In this document: piece by piece, positions 1-11,370 of the stretch
How the letters are laid out: every line of letters starts with the position of its first letter
Position numbering within the stretch: the first letter of the stretch is position 1
Assembly: GCA_029891385.1 (NCBI GenBank)
Contig: CM057233.1
Coordinates: forward strand, 13,085,460-13,149,459
DNA length: 64,000 bases
From: Erythroxylum novogranatense
Taxonomy: Eukaryota; Streptophyta; Magnoliopsida; Malpighiales; Erythroxylaceae
Direction of reading: 5' to 3'
Notes under the pieces: model-generated
Databases searched by the model: none
Seen by the model: only the letters and a program-made list of their open reading frames with translations
What the model was told of the DNA's origin: nothing
Program-made: the position numbers and the translations under genes

Positions 1-1171
1 TCATTTATGTTTTTAATAATATGATTTAGTATCAACTAAATAAATATTATTTAATTATTTAACATTAATTAGTAATAGGAATTATGAATGATTTAATTAA
101 ATAATTTAAATTAAATTTAAAAATAAAATAAGTTTAATTTAATAATTCTTAATATAAGTAATTTAAACTTAAAAAATATTCAAAAAATATAAAGTTGCTT
201 TAATAATTGATAATATATCAATATTAATTTATAAGTATTAAATTGTTTATTTTAATAAAATATTTCATTTTCTCATTATTTATAAATAAATAATATATAT
301 GAGATTAAATAAATTTTATTTAATTTGTTTATTAAATAATTTATTTTCATTTTATTTAATATTAATATAATTAGCAATAAAAATATAACTAAATTTACAT
401 TGAAAACTAAATATAATTTTGTTTTTATTTGTAAAAATAAAAAGTAAAAAGTAAAAACAAAAGCAAAAAAAAAACAAAAATAGGGCAGCCATCTATTCCT
501 CCTGTATTTGACTAGAGCTATGCCGTGGGCTTGCACTTGAAACTATATCACACCAGGATTTACATCTTACACTTGTATGTCATTTCATTTTGTTTTTCGT
601 TGACACTTCTGGCAGATATACAACTTGACGAATTTATAAAATGCTTGCATGTGAACTAGCCTGCCACTCAACCGTCCTTTTCGCCTATTAAAGCCAAAAC
701 ATACTTCACCTTTCTTAATAGTTTATTAAAAAATAACTAAATAGAAAATTAGTTATTTATTGAGTCCTAGTTTTAGAGTATGTACTTGTCGAGTGATGCA
801 AATTTGGTACCAGGTAAATTTAAATATGACCAGCCTATCATAATTGAAATCCTAATATGTACACACAAATCCAAACTGTTTGTTGTTTTGATTTGTATCA
901 CTCAACAAATTGTGCTAAAGTCCAACAGAGATTTAATCAATAGCACCACCAAAACCACCTCGTAAGTGACGTTTAAGCATTTATTTTGTCTGATAGAAAG
1001 GAATGTACCCATGTCTAAGCTCTACTAAAGTGAATTAACCTTTCACCCGAGTTAATGAGTCACTCAAACAATATTTCGCACTTGTCTGTCACTGTCTTTG
1101 CGTTTAGACATTTCTGTGTTTCATGCTTAAAAGCACGTAACGTATAAAAAATGACGGGGGACAATGGAAGT

Positions 1172-1196
1172 TATATATATATATATATATATATAT
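1172..1196. repeat. (TA)n microsatellite
   Basis: An uninterrupted alternating TA run of about 25 bases is seen directly. Confidence 0.95.
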
Positions 1197-2863
1197 TCAC
1201 GTGAGTGGCCTCATCATTTAAGGCAATGGGATTTTAATTAATGAAACAAAGTTTTATTTATTCAGTTATATATACTTTGTCCTTTATTTTAAAACAGTTT
1301 CTTCAAATGTTGCTTACAATTAATTAATATACTGATGAAGCATCCACATAAAAACCGGTTGATGATAGGAAAGGAAGCACGTCATCGGGTGCAGGAGTGG
1401 TAACCCCAAAATTCAAGGATTCTAGCTAGATACGTAGGGTGAATAATTTCCAACATATACACAACTGAAGCAGTGAACGTATGACATATAACAGAGTCTA
1501 GTTAATTAGCTTAGGCAATTAGCTAGGCCGGTTAATTAATCTCATCAGATCTATTTCAAAGATCGATCGCCAGCAATCTCTGCCTCTCCCCCACCACCCT
1601 CCCCCACTTCTGAGAAAAGCTAGCAGAGAAACAAACTTGCATTATAAGCCACATAATAATGTAATTTGTCTTCTTAAACGACTACTTAATCTTTTGTATT
1701 CACCGTGTCAAGTCAACTTGTTTTGCATTGGCTAGCTGCAACGTGTATCACAACAACATTTTGACGTGTTCACTAAAACTTTGCCTTTAGCTTTTTCATC
1801 AATTTTATAATTATGATCGTCTGTACGTAGAAATCTTCACACTTGCTTTTCTAATGCTACAAATCTAGTAGGGTTCTGGATAGGATAAGATTAATATAGA
1901 GTTCAAATGCAATGCATGCCGCACTTTTAAGGGAGTCGGTGGTAGGTAACTAAAGCCGTAACATCACCAGCCATCCTGGTTAATTGGCATTTACTCATAG
2001 GTTTGAAGAATAATTAAGATCATATATATATATTAATATTATAGGGATTTGGTTATTATTACGTAGAATATATAATATGGTTAATGGTTGTAGCTAGGGT
2101 TTACCAGCAACTTTGTCAGTATCGGTCCTAGCTGTGAATGAGAACAAGCAGATTTCAAGGATTTACTTAGATATTGTAGCAGCCTACTCAGTTTCCGCCA
2201 TAACTTCTCTCGCTCGGAGCTGGCCTACGTTACGCGTTTCCCCTTCCAACTCATAACTGCGAGGAAGGGAGCCAAATTACGTGTCATTGTCACAAGTCAC
2301 AAACCCCGCCCTATCGATTTATCTATAAATTGTAACAACGTTAGTTAATAATTTTAATTATAAATTCACTTTATGAAATAAGTGATTTTGACTAATTGTA
2401 ATATAACAGATTCAAATTGTTATAGATGATATAATAAAAGTTATATTTAATTAAACAAATATTTTATATAAAGCACAAGAATAGAAGAAAACTAATATAT
2501 ATATTCTTATCTCTATTCTGCTATTGAAAGTGAATTGTATAACAAACCAACAAGCATTAACTAATCGTATTGACTAGATTTTACCTAATTATATTGTCAC
2601 CAAAGTCGTCAATACTCAATAAACAAAGATGTTATCGATGTATGAAGTCAAGAAATAAGATTAAAAATTTCGCCCACCGTAAGAACAAATGATTAAAACA
2701 TCGCACTTTGCACTAGGCTGATGACTGAGTAATGTTGACATGCAATGCTAGCAAGTACTAACTTTCTCCAACTTAAAAGGATTCAGATAGATCATCTAAG
2801 ATTCAGATAGATCATGTATATCGAGAAAAGGAGAAAGGCAGGTAAAAGGGATGCTAAGTCAAA

Positions 2864-2901
2864 TCTCTCTCTCTCTCTTTTTGTTTTGTTTTGTTTTGTT
2901 T
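2864..2901. repeat. (TC)n followed by (TTTTG)n microsatellite
   Basis: A TC dinucleotide run passes directly into four to five TTTTG-type pentamers. Compound simple repeat with no other feature. Confidence 0.9.
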
Positions 2902-5559
2902 GACAGAATCTTGTCCGTTGATTCTTAATTTCTTGTAAGTCCCGATGTAGCTAGCAGAACCTTTCTTCCTCTCGAAAGTAAAATATACTTTCGTCCAAGT
3001 CTCCAATATATTTGCACTTGGAAATATTTGTATACTTCTTCAAATCTTTCTTTTACTGTGTCTTGTACTCTTGTTTTTAATTTTTGTATACTACTTTTAT
3101 CTTATTTATACAATTCTTTAAGTAGTTCATATTAGAACATCAGGGACTAATGCTTAACAAACAAACGTGTTAGGACTTAGGACTCAAGAAGAGGGTCCAA
3201 GAAACTGCTTTGGCAAGCAAATTCCATCTTGCGGGTTTAAGAAATAGAACAGTTTTACTTTGTGGGGTTTAGTTTAGTTTCTAAGTTTCAATGATGTAGG
3301 TGCTATAGAAATAGAACAGTTTTAATCTTCTGGAAATCATCATTTATTTCTTTATAGAGTTGATCAGGTCGTGCAGTAAATTATTCTGATGTTTGGTTGT
3401 CGATTGAAAAGTGATCATATTTCTTTCTTTTCATAGTGAAGCAAATTGCCTATGATAATTTTGAAGGTTATGTAATCTCTTTTACTGGTGTTGGAGAATA
3501 TACTTTACCATTAATGAGATCAAGCCAAGAAGACGGAGGGAGAGAGGAGTTACTTAAATGAATCATTCTCTTCTAAATATAGTTAGAGTAGGCACTATGT
3601 ACGATTGAAATAGAGGTGTTCTCTAAATTCCAGAGCTAACATCTAATGAAAACATTGGAATTATTCAATTCCATCTCTTGCCATTAAAGACAAGTCACAA
3701 AACGAAAGTAATCCTAAGGGTGACTTGAGAAAACGATACCAAGTTGTATTAATTTACTTTTTTTTAAAATAAATTTTCAATGTAAAATATATTTTATATA
3801 ATTGTTTCCTATATTTTTCGTGTTGTGCTTCTGTTTTTGCATTTCCTCCTTTATTTGTTGATATTATCATCTTTATTTAATCTAACTTTTTAACTTCACA
3901 AATGTGGTCAACAAGATCACTTGTTGATTAACCAGCATATAGTTACATTAATTTATATCCACTCTTTTCAATATACGTGGAAGCTGAAAAGGCATACGAC
4001 TCATAACCTACACGAGAAATTACATGTTTAGAAAAATGTGCACATCCCTGTAGGAATATCTAAAACAAAAAAGTAAGAACAAACAATAACTTAAGCGTCT
4101 TATATACTACCCCAATTAGCAGTATAATAAGAAGACATACAGAAATGATTTGTAGCTGCAAAAACTAAATCCTTTGAAAGCCAACTTTAAAGGTATTTAA
4201 TTAATTGTTGTCTCGGTGCTTGAACAATATGACTAAACTGGTGGGTACATTTGAAATATCAAGTCCAATGGTAAATTTTGAATAAAGTAATCCAACAAAT
4301 CAGTTTTCTATAAGCACTTCTATTTAAGAGCTCAACACCAATATCTGCACTCATTTTGATCCCTCTAGTCATATACAATGTCTCTGGTTTCGGTCCTATT
4401 ACACTAACATCTTACGGTGTCTTTAGTATATGCGTTCATCAATTCACATACATGCCTTCTTGTAATCTAACAATGCCTACTCTAAAGTATCTAGCATATT
4501 CCCAGAATGTATAAGATTTTCTGATCATCCTAAATCATGTTTTAAGACTTTTGTGTTTCGTGCCTCACAAGGTTACTTTTTCTTACAATGAAAATATTAA
4601 AAATTAAATTCTTAACTTTAAAATTTCGACATAAATTTTAATTACTAAACCACAAAACTCTGTTATAAAAATTAAATTCAAGGAGTTGTATCACTCTGTT
4701 AATTATTTTAGGAAGAAAAGTAGTATGCCAACATTGACCGTTTCTCTTTTCGAAATGCCAAGAACATGGGTCTTGAACTATTTTCCGATTTTAACAATTT
4801 AAAATCTCTCTCGATCAACATATAAATAGCTTATATTTACTCACTAAAATTGTTTATTTTGTATATAATCTATCTCATTCATTAGATAAATTAATGTGAA
4901 ATTTTCAAGCTATGGTTATCAATACAATTTTCATAAGATATGGATATGGTGTAGTTTTTAATCTTAGTATTGTGAAAAAAATACACATACCTTTATTATG
5001 GTTAAACACATATGTGAATGATTCCTGTCGTTTAATATGTTAAAAATTCTCATACTTTATTAAATGGACTTTCAAATCCTTATGTTATCCTTTTTAAATT
5101 ATGTAATTTTGTCAAAAATTAATTGAAAAATTAATAAAGGAGTATGTATTTATTTAACAGAAAATAAGAATTGTTTTTGAATTAAATAATAAAAGAAATG
5201 TCTGTTCATTTAACAAAACATGATACTTTTTGCAAAATATAATAAGTCATATGATTTTTAAATTAATTAAACTGTAAAGAATATGTGAGACAAACATGAG
5301 GTACAAAGAGAGAAGCTTTCTTATCTCTTAGTGTGTCTAATTTGTGGTCAACCCTTTTCCTTCTAACTTTTTTTAATTAACTAAAATTTTGTTCAACTTC
5401 TCGCTTATGGCTCGACTCTCACTCGTCAATGTCTTAAAGCTTTTATAAGTGGCTCTCTTGCCCTCATTCTTCTTCTCATTTGGCCACACATCATGTTCCC
5501 TCAGTCCTAGCTCTCCACCAAATTCTATCTACTTCTTAAATTCACTTTATGGTACTTAT

Positions 5560-6054
5560 GCCAACGGTTAAAAGAGCTTCTCCCTTTGCTCCACTTGCTG
5601 CCTCTTCTTCCAAAGTTATGCGTATCTCCTTCTTAACTACTCCTATCCACCCTAACAAAACCTTAGAGCAAATTAGTTGGAGATGCTAGCTCAACGGAAA
5701 AACTCAACTACATTCCACAATCTTTAAATGGTATTGCCTAGATAATCACTCCACCTATTGAAATCTTACTTCCTAGAGTTGCTAAATAGAATTCTACCTT
5801 GACAGGGTTCTTTACTGATAAAAGATCCTCTTCCCCCCCAAATGCAAAGTTGGAGATCATGTATGGAACTTAACAAACTTTAGAAAACATATTCCTCTAT
5901 GGACTGATTTTCATAATATAATTTTAGAGTATCGATCCTCCATAGGACTTAGTTACATGACAAGTTGGATTGGGAGGCCTATATTCCTTGACCAAACCAC
6001 TGCAAATCTTAAGATGATGGGTTTTGCCAAGATCTACATTAAGGTTGATAGTGC
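5560..6054 (+). pseudogene. LINE ORF1 remnant (DUF4283-like), 5' part
   Basis: Translating the plus strand with frame changes gives a run resembling the DUF4283 domain of plant L1-type LINE ORF1 proteins and related zinc-knuckle proteins. Recognisable pieces are IPLWTDFHNI, SYMTSWIGRPIFLDQ and GFAKIYIKVDSA, matching the family pattern of a short 'IPLWVRF' strand, a 'G.P...D' turn and an 'A.VCIEVD' strand. The frame is broken by several stops, so it is dead. It ends exactly at the AGTGC target duplication of the copia element and continues on the far side at 34265 with residues that fit the same domain (KEL). ORF1 proteins bind LINE RNA; this fragment cannot do so. The family call rests on pattern memory and is fairly secure for the last 180 bases, weaker upstream. 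Confidence 0.6.
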
Positions 6055-6271
6055 TGTTGAGATATAGAGCCTGATAATATATTTTAGACAATACACCAGG
6101 CCCACGATATGTTCTATTCTCCTAGTGTACTAATGTCAAAAACAATTCACAGTGAAATAAAAACTCTAGTCGCCCGTGGACGTAGCAAAATCTTGGTGAA
6201 CCGCATAAATCTGTATGTGTTTGTGATTTTCGTACTTGTTCTTTGATTATTTTGATTGATTATTCGTAACA
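6055..6271 (+). repeat. Copia 5' LTR
   Basis: A 217-bp LTR, TGTTGAGA...GTAACA, matching the 3' LTR at 34031-34264. It lacks about 17 bp that the 3' copy has after the shared CCCACGAT, and differs at scattered bases, which indicates an old insertion. Confidence 0.93.
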
Positions 6272-6273
6272 AG

Positions 6274-6285
6274 TAGTATCAGAGC
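6274..6285 (+). other. Copia primer-binding site (tRNA-Met type)
   Basis: TAGTATCAGAGC lies two bases after the 5' LTR. It is one mismatch from TGGTATCAGAGC, which is complementary to the 3' end of initiator tRNA-Met, the usual primer of plant copia elements. Confidence 0.8.
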
Positions 6286-6313
6286 TTAGTTCGTATCATA
6301 ACAATATGAAAAG

Positions 6314-6455
6314 ATGGAAAGCGAGAAGATTCAAATTAAAAAATTCGATGGAAATGATTTTGGTTTCTGAAAGATGCAAATGGAAAATTATCTATATTAG
6401 AAAAACCTCCACGAACCTTTGTCAGGAATGAAACCAGAAATCATGAGACAGGAGG
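6314..6455 (+). pseudogene. Copia gag, N-terminal fragment
   Basis: The frame from the ATG at 6314 reads as the start of a copia Gag: an FDGNDFGF stretch, then QMENYLY, then GMKPEI. Two in-frame stops (TGA and TAG) sit where the family has Trp and Gln, each explained by one transition. The fragment ends at the LARD-A insertion and resumes at 27260. Gag would form the particle that packages element RNA; this copy cannot. Confidence 0.85.
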
Positions 6456-7419
6456 TGTAACATCCCATCACCGATGGGAAGGGTAAATTGGTAAATTGGG
6501 ACGGACTAGGAGTTGATTCATATTTTTGATATGTTCATTCATTTGGCCTCTCGATATAGAGAAGAATGAGACATTTTGCACATGCACATATAGGTACATG
6601 CATTCATGACATTTTTCGGCATTTATGTTTGAATATGATTTGTTTTGTGAATTATGAGATAATTGTGTTTGAAAATCTGAATTAGAAATGCTTTAGGAGT
6701 GTTTCTCAGTTGTTAGTGACCCTTGGAAATTTTCTGGAAATTTTTGAGAGAAAAAGTCCGGACCGGAGAATTTTACAAGCGACGGACTGATTGACTTAAT
6801 AGTACTGAATAACTGCTCAATGGCAATGGGACAATTAGACATGATTTTAGGAATAAAAGTGTGAAACCATTTGGAATTTGGGGACAATTAAACGAGAAAT
6901 GTTTGGAAAGAGAAAGAGATTTAAGAGAATTTGAGGAAAAGAAGAATACTAGGCCTTGAGCCCTAGAACCATTGTTAAGAGAGAGCAACCCTTTAAATGC
7001 CTTAGGCTTTAAATTTCCCCTTAGGAAAAGTTGCGAAAATCAGTTGGGCTGTAAATTTGTTCCCTTCACCTAGGGCATGTTTTCCTCTTCTCTCTTTGTT
7101 GATTTTCGATCCTCTCTACACGATCCTTGCTTGTCCACTTGCTTGTTTGCTTTTCCTTGTGCAAAGCCAAGCTTAAAACCTAAAGATGATGAAGTTTGGT
7201 GTGGTTTTGGGAGAGAGCCGTAGGTGTTAACTGCTTAGAGAGTTTTTGGGTGTTTGGAGAGAGGAAGCTGGATTTGGTAAGTAAATGGCTTTTATGTTGT
7301 TTTAATTGTTAGTTAAATGCATTTATGATGTTTAATGAGAAAGATTGGGGTAGTTGTGGTGAGTTATAGCTGATTTTAGAAGAGAAATAGGTGAAAAATG
7401 GTCGGAGAAGACGAACGGG

Positions 7420-7620
7420 AACCCGTACGTCGTGACGTGTGTGAGGGCCTTGTCGCGACGAGCGGTTAATCACTCGTCGCGACGTGTGCCAGGGCCTCGT
7501 CGCGACGATCGTGTTTGGACGTCGCAACGAGCGTTTGGACGTCACGACGAGGGTGTTTAGATGCCGCGGCGAGCAACCTCGTGTCGCCTCGACGTGCGTC
7601 CTTTGGCCGCGATGAGGCTG
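7420..7620 (+). repeat. CGTCGCGACGAG-type palindromic array in LARD-A 5' LTR
   Basis: About eight degenerate copies of a palindrome centred on GTCGCGAC, spaced roughly 20-25 bp apart, in an otherwise AT-rich LTR. Similar arrays recur at 9787-9935, 17340-17450, 18822-18962, 24780-24970, 30800-31015, 52950-53130 and 59285-59512. Confidence 0.9.
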
Positions 7621-8145
7621 ATTTTTTTGAACTGATTTATTTTAGTTTTTGGGTCATAACTAATGATGTAGACCTCCAATTGAAGTGATTTTTGATTCGT
7701 TATAAACTAGAGAAAAAGGTCTAAAATTGAGGTGTAGAAAGAAAGTTTGAATTCGATTTTGTAAGATCTCAAATATTGAATGAAAGTTGAGGATAGGGTT
7801 CTATTTCAACCTAAGGGTTGTTTCATGATAATTGAAGGATAATTTTGAGACTTTTGACATACATTCAATGCTTTTGGGAGTTTTAAAAACTTAGCACAAT
7901 GGGTGTTTTTGACCTAATGAGTAGTAATACTGGCTGTGAGGTCTTTCTCAAGAACTATAGGATATTGTCTGAACGTTGTAGAGTATACATATGATAAGTG
8001 GGTTTTGAGACAAAAGAAAGTAAAATTGGGATTTTAGTGCCGGGATGTCATGAACATGCATCGTGCATCTTTTACTTGCGACATGTGCATTATTGAATCC
8101 TTCTGTTTGTGCATTTAATAATGGATGATCATTTGACTATTATAG

Positions 8146-8210
8146 AGGCACCGTTGGAACGACATTCCACGGATATTGTTGGGACTTCCAGGCGTTAGCG
8201 CAGAAGCCAG
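8146..8210 (+). other. Candidate conserved mini-exon, LARD-A 5' LTR
   Basis: A 65-bp block between an acceptor-like ...TATAG and a strong donor-like CCAG|GTGAGT. Equivalent blocks with the same borders occur at 25502-25566, 31510-31576, 52313-52375 (minus), 58641-58703 (minus) and 63212-63273 (minus). Splicing is inferred from consensus and conservation only. Confidence 0.55.
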
Positions 8211-8431
8211 GTGAGTGACCTAGACAGTTCTCAAAGTATTAAATGTTATAATTCAGTGATTTAAATTCTCTGAAGTAAAATGATGAGATAATATTGAATG
8301 TGAACTCCGGATAGAAGGTCCAGAGTATTGAAGTGATAGTATACAGAAATGTCATGAGAATGTGAAAGTGTAATTGTGTTTGTGATGTGGAAATCTGGAA
8401 TAGATTAGAAATGACTGTGATATACTGATCA

Positions 8432-8740
8432 GAGCAAAAAGCTCAACAATTGATGAGTTAGTGCATACCTAGAGGGCTCTCCTACCTCTAAGACGCGTGG
8501 AAAGTAGTACATACCCAGAGGGCTCTCCTACCCTTAAAACGTGTTCAATGATTAATGAGCCCTTGACGGGACAGTTCAGAGCGAAAAGCTCAACGATTGA
8601 TGAGTTAGTGCATATCCAGAGGGCTCTCCTACCTCTAAGATGCGTGGAAAGTAGTGCATACCCAGAGGGCTCTCCTACCCCTAAGACGCGCTCAATGATT
8701 AATGAGCCCTTGATGGGACAGTTCCAGAGCCTATGGCTCA
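8432..8740 (+). repeat. 147-bp tandem repeat in LARD-A 5' LTR (two units plus a partial)
   Basis: Units begin GAGC(A/G)AAAAGCTC at 8432 and 8579, a period of 147 bp. Each unit holds two copies of a CCCAGAGGGCTCTCCTA-like core. Because 147 is 49 codons, frames stay open on both strands, giving false ORFs. Confidence 0.92.
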
Positions 8741-9786
8741 ACGACTAATGTGCCCTTATAGGGACTGTATAAATGCTTGGTCACAAAACTGATATGAATT
8801 GATAATAGGTTACAGACTGCATTTATTATGATATGTTTGATTGAATGATAGACGAAATGCCATACACTGGTGTGAAAATAGTTATGAGGTACTCCTAATT
8901 ATAGAATGTATGACTGATTGTGATATGCTTAGTGTTGTATGGAATATTAGAGCTGTTGACCAGAGTTGCCATCGATTAGAGTTTTTAGCTCAACGTGTGA
9001 AAATGAACTTCGAGTTCATGACTGATTCAGAGCCTTAGGCTCAACGTATAATGAACCCGGTATCTAGTATTGGATAAGGGTCAGATATTATTGAGCCCTT
9101 GATGGGACAGTTTAGGCACTAGATCACAGCCAAATGATAATTAAATAGTAAGCGAGTGAAATACTTTGTATCGAAAAATTGGATGTATGAATATAGATTT
9201 CTGTAAATATGTAAATGGGGAATTCTTGAGAAAATGTATTACGAGATAGAGATAGATCTATGGGAATTGAAAAATGAGATCAAATACAAAGAATGAAACC
9301 ATAAGTTGTTATTTGATTCTGTACTTGAGTGAGCGGACCATCGATGATTGTCACTCATTGAGTTTGCAAAAACTCATCCAAAATCTGCAATTGTTTTGCA
9401 GGACTCAGAAGAATACCCTGTTAGGTAACGGGTGTATAGTGATCGCAGAGCGGTATTACAGGACGGGATCAGTTGCGTCTGCACTAGAGTGAGGACTCTG
9501 CATATTTATTATTGTGTATTTTTGATTGAGCCAAGTTTATATTATAAATTGGCTGCATTTTCATAGTTGCTTATGCATTTGTTGACTCCTAGTTGATGAT
9601 TTTTGTGCTCAAATTGGTTCCTCATACATAGTTCTTTCAATTCGCAATTTGTCAGAAAATTGTCATGATTTAATTCTTATTTCTCCATAATTTTCATTAG
9701 GACAATTGATACTGCAAATTGTTATTATTTTATTGCAGGAACAAAGGAGTCAACGTCAAGAAGTCAACAGTCATAGGTCCATCTGC

Positions 9787-9935
9787 ACGTCGCGACGAGT
9801 TTTGATCCATACGCCGCGACGAGCAAGTCACTTCCATACGTCGCGGCGAATATTAGTTCAGACGTCGCGACGAGCATGCAAATTCACACATCGCGACGAA
9901 TTTTTATTTATACGTCGCGACGTACGAGCGGATAT
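9787..9935 (+). repeat. CGTCGCGACGAG array upstream of the Athila TATA box
   Basis: Six copies of ACGTCGCGACGAG or one- to two-base variants, spaced about 24-26 bp apart with AT-rich spacers. Repeated in the 3' LTR at 18822-18962, where some copies have lost CpG. Confidence 0.95.
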
Positions 9936-9988
9936 CTGACCTTTTATGGAAAGTTTGTCTCACTATTCCGACCCGACCCGCGCTCCAT

Positions 9989-10000
9989 CATATAAAAACT
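9989..10000 (+). promoter_or_regulatory. TATA box of the Athila 5' LTR
   Basis: CATATAAAAACT lies about 55 bp downstream of the palindrome array and is kept in the 3' LTR near 19023-19035. Transcription would start about 30 bp further on. Confidence 0.6.
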
Positions 10001-11036
10001 TGCCGTTTTTAGGTCATGAGCAGACTTACACACGCAGAATCAAGACACAGAGTCTGGAGACGGGGAGAGGCGCAAATTTTATTACTCAGGCTGTAGAGAG
10101 ACGACACCGTCCTTCGACATCGTCTTCACATTTTCATCTCCGTCGATTACAGCCATCAACATTGTCACCGTCAGTGTCTTCTGCCAACATGAGCATCGTT
10201 CCATCTCCGATGTCGAGGGATCAACCGAGTAATCGTGGTGAGTCAACCTTCCTCTTGAAGATGTAGCAATGGTTTGAGTTCACGGAAGCTTCAAAGGGGA
10301 GTATCATATAGTGTCGAAAGTTTAGTTATATTTGTGTAAAACTCTGAGTTAGAGATTGCATCAGTGTAGCTAGATTAGCATGGTTATAGTTTAATCATGT
10401 GTTGAACACCATATTGAGATTTGGACAAAGTAATTCGTAGAAGTTTTGATGTTTAATATATGAAGTTTCATATATGTCGTTGGATATTGCATTTACGGTC
10501 TTCATCTGCCTAGTTGTGTTTGATTGAGATTGTTGTGTATTATCCAATTGATCGATTGCAATTGCTTGTCCATTTTCACACTAAGGTTTTTAACAAGGAT
10601 TTAAATAATGGAGTTCATTAATTAAATCTTTGGACCTAAAGAGTCCTTTAGGGTTGATCTTTCGAAACTTAGTGGATTGTGCCCCTGAAAATCATTTTTG
10701 AACCGTGATAGCCTGCGCCATTTTCAAGAGGATTTCTATCAATTTGATTTTCTATCTTACTCTTGTTAATTGCATTATTCCTAAAATTCCAAAAATATTC
10801 TTTTATACTTTTTGTCTTTCTTGATTACTTTATCATTTTGACCAAAATACCAAACCCCATTTTATCAACTTCGATTGCAATTTTTGACATTTAGGCTAGG
10901 TTAGACCATTTTTATTTGGTTCCAATTAAGTGAGACGACCCGAGGTTGCATTCTATACTTCAATCTTGGAATTTCTTTTATTTGACCGGTTTTCAAGGAT
11001 CGATCGTAAGGTCGCATCGACAGAGCTGCGATCAAA

Positions 11037-11055
11037 TTGGAGCCGTTGCCGGGGA
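11037..11055 (+). other. Athila primer-binding site (tRNA-Asp type)
   Basis: TTGGAGCCGTTGCCGGGGA lies two bases after the LTR, one base off the usual TTGGCGCCGTTGCCGGGGA complementary to tRNA-Asp. Confidence 0.85.
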
Positions 11056-11370
11056 ACCAAGAAATTGGTTTACCATCGGATAGCCATTGTCATTCTTTTG
11101 ACTTGTCATTGATAATAGGAATCATTGTTTTTGCTTGCATTTAGTATAGTTTGATTTTTACGCTTGTTCATAGTATAGGTTTGATTCCCCTTTGCACACG
11201 CATACATCATACTTTGATTTTTGTCTCTTACTTTGCACATTTTTTCACACATACACACTCATACATCCATACTCTCGCATTCATCGCATTTCACTTTTAT
11301 CCGATCTTGTGTGACTGTGAGCAATTTTGTTACCATTCTTTTTATTTGTGGATTGATTTTTTGTGTGTGC

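Larger units (their letters stand above)
1..5559. other. AT-rich intergenic DNA, no supported gene
   Basis: I read this stretch on both strands and found no exon series, conserved protein motif or RNA gene. The longest open frames are under 90 codons and come from low-complexity AT sequence. A TATA-like stretch with nearby ACGT cores lies around 2270-2330, but no open frame follows it. The end of the segment (about 5300-5559) may be the leader of the LINE remnant that follows. Small local repeats include a 20-bp near-duplication at 2780-2817. Confidence 0.6.
6456..9522 (+). repeat. LARD-A 5' LTR, first part
   Basis: Aligns with 23813-27040 of the 3' LTR at high identity. It holds a TATA-like TTTAAATGCC near 6991, a donor-like GATTTG|GTAAGT (intron side starts 7277), a GC-rich palindrome array (7420-7620), a mini-exon candidate (8146-8210), a 147-bp tandem repeat and an acceptor-like TTTTGCAG ending at 9401. 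It is cut at 9522 by the Athila insertion and resumes at 20074. Confidence 0.9.
9523..11034 (+). repeat. Athila element 5' LTR
   Basis: 1512 bp, TGATTGAG...GCGATCA, paired with 18558-20073. The U3-like part holds six CGTCGCGACGAG-type palindromes (9787-9935) just upstream of a TATA box. Differences from the 3' LTR are mostly transitions. Confidence 0.95.

Noticed and set aside
780..965. 61-codon plus-strand frame in the left intergenic DNA
   Set aside because: Short, no motif, no conserved neighbours; expected by chance in AT-rich DNA.
2170..2340. Promoter-like stretch with ACGT cores and a TATA-like CTATAAATTG
   Set aside because: No open frame, exon series or transcript feature follows on either strand within several kb; too weak to call.
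9787..9935. CRISPR-like look: short palindromic repeats with regular spacers
   Set aside because: Plant nuclear retrotransposon LTR, repeats only 12-13 bp and degenerate, spacers about 12 bp, no cas genes. It is an LTR repeat array.
9706..9939. A 77-codon frame with repeated TSRR-like peptide
   Set aside because: It is the translation of the CGTCGCGACGAG array and overlaps the LTR promoter region; no sign of coding constraint.
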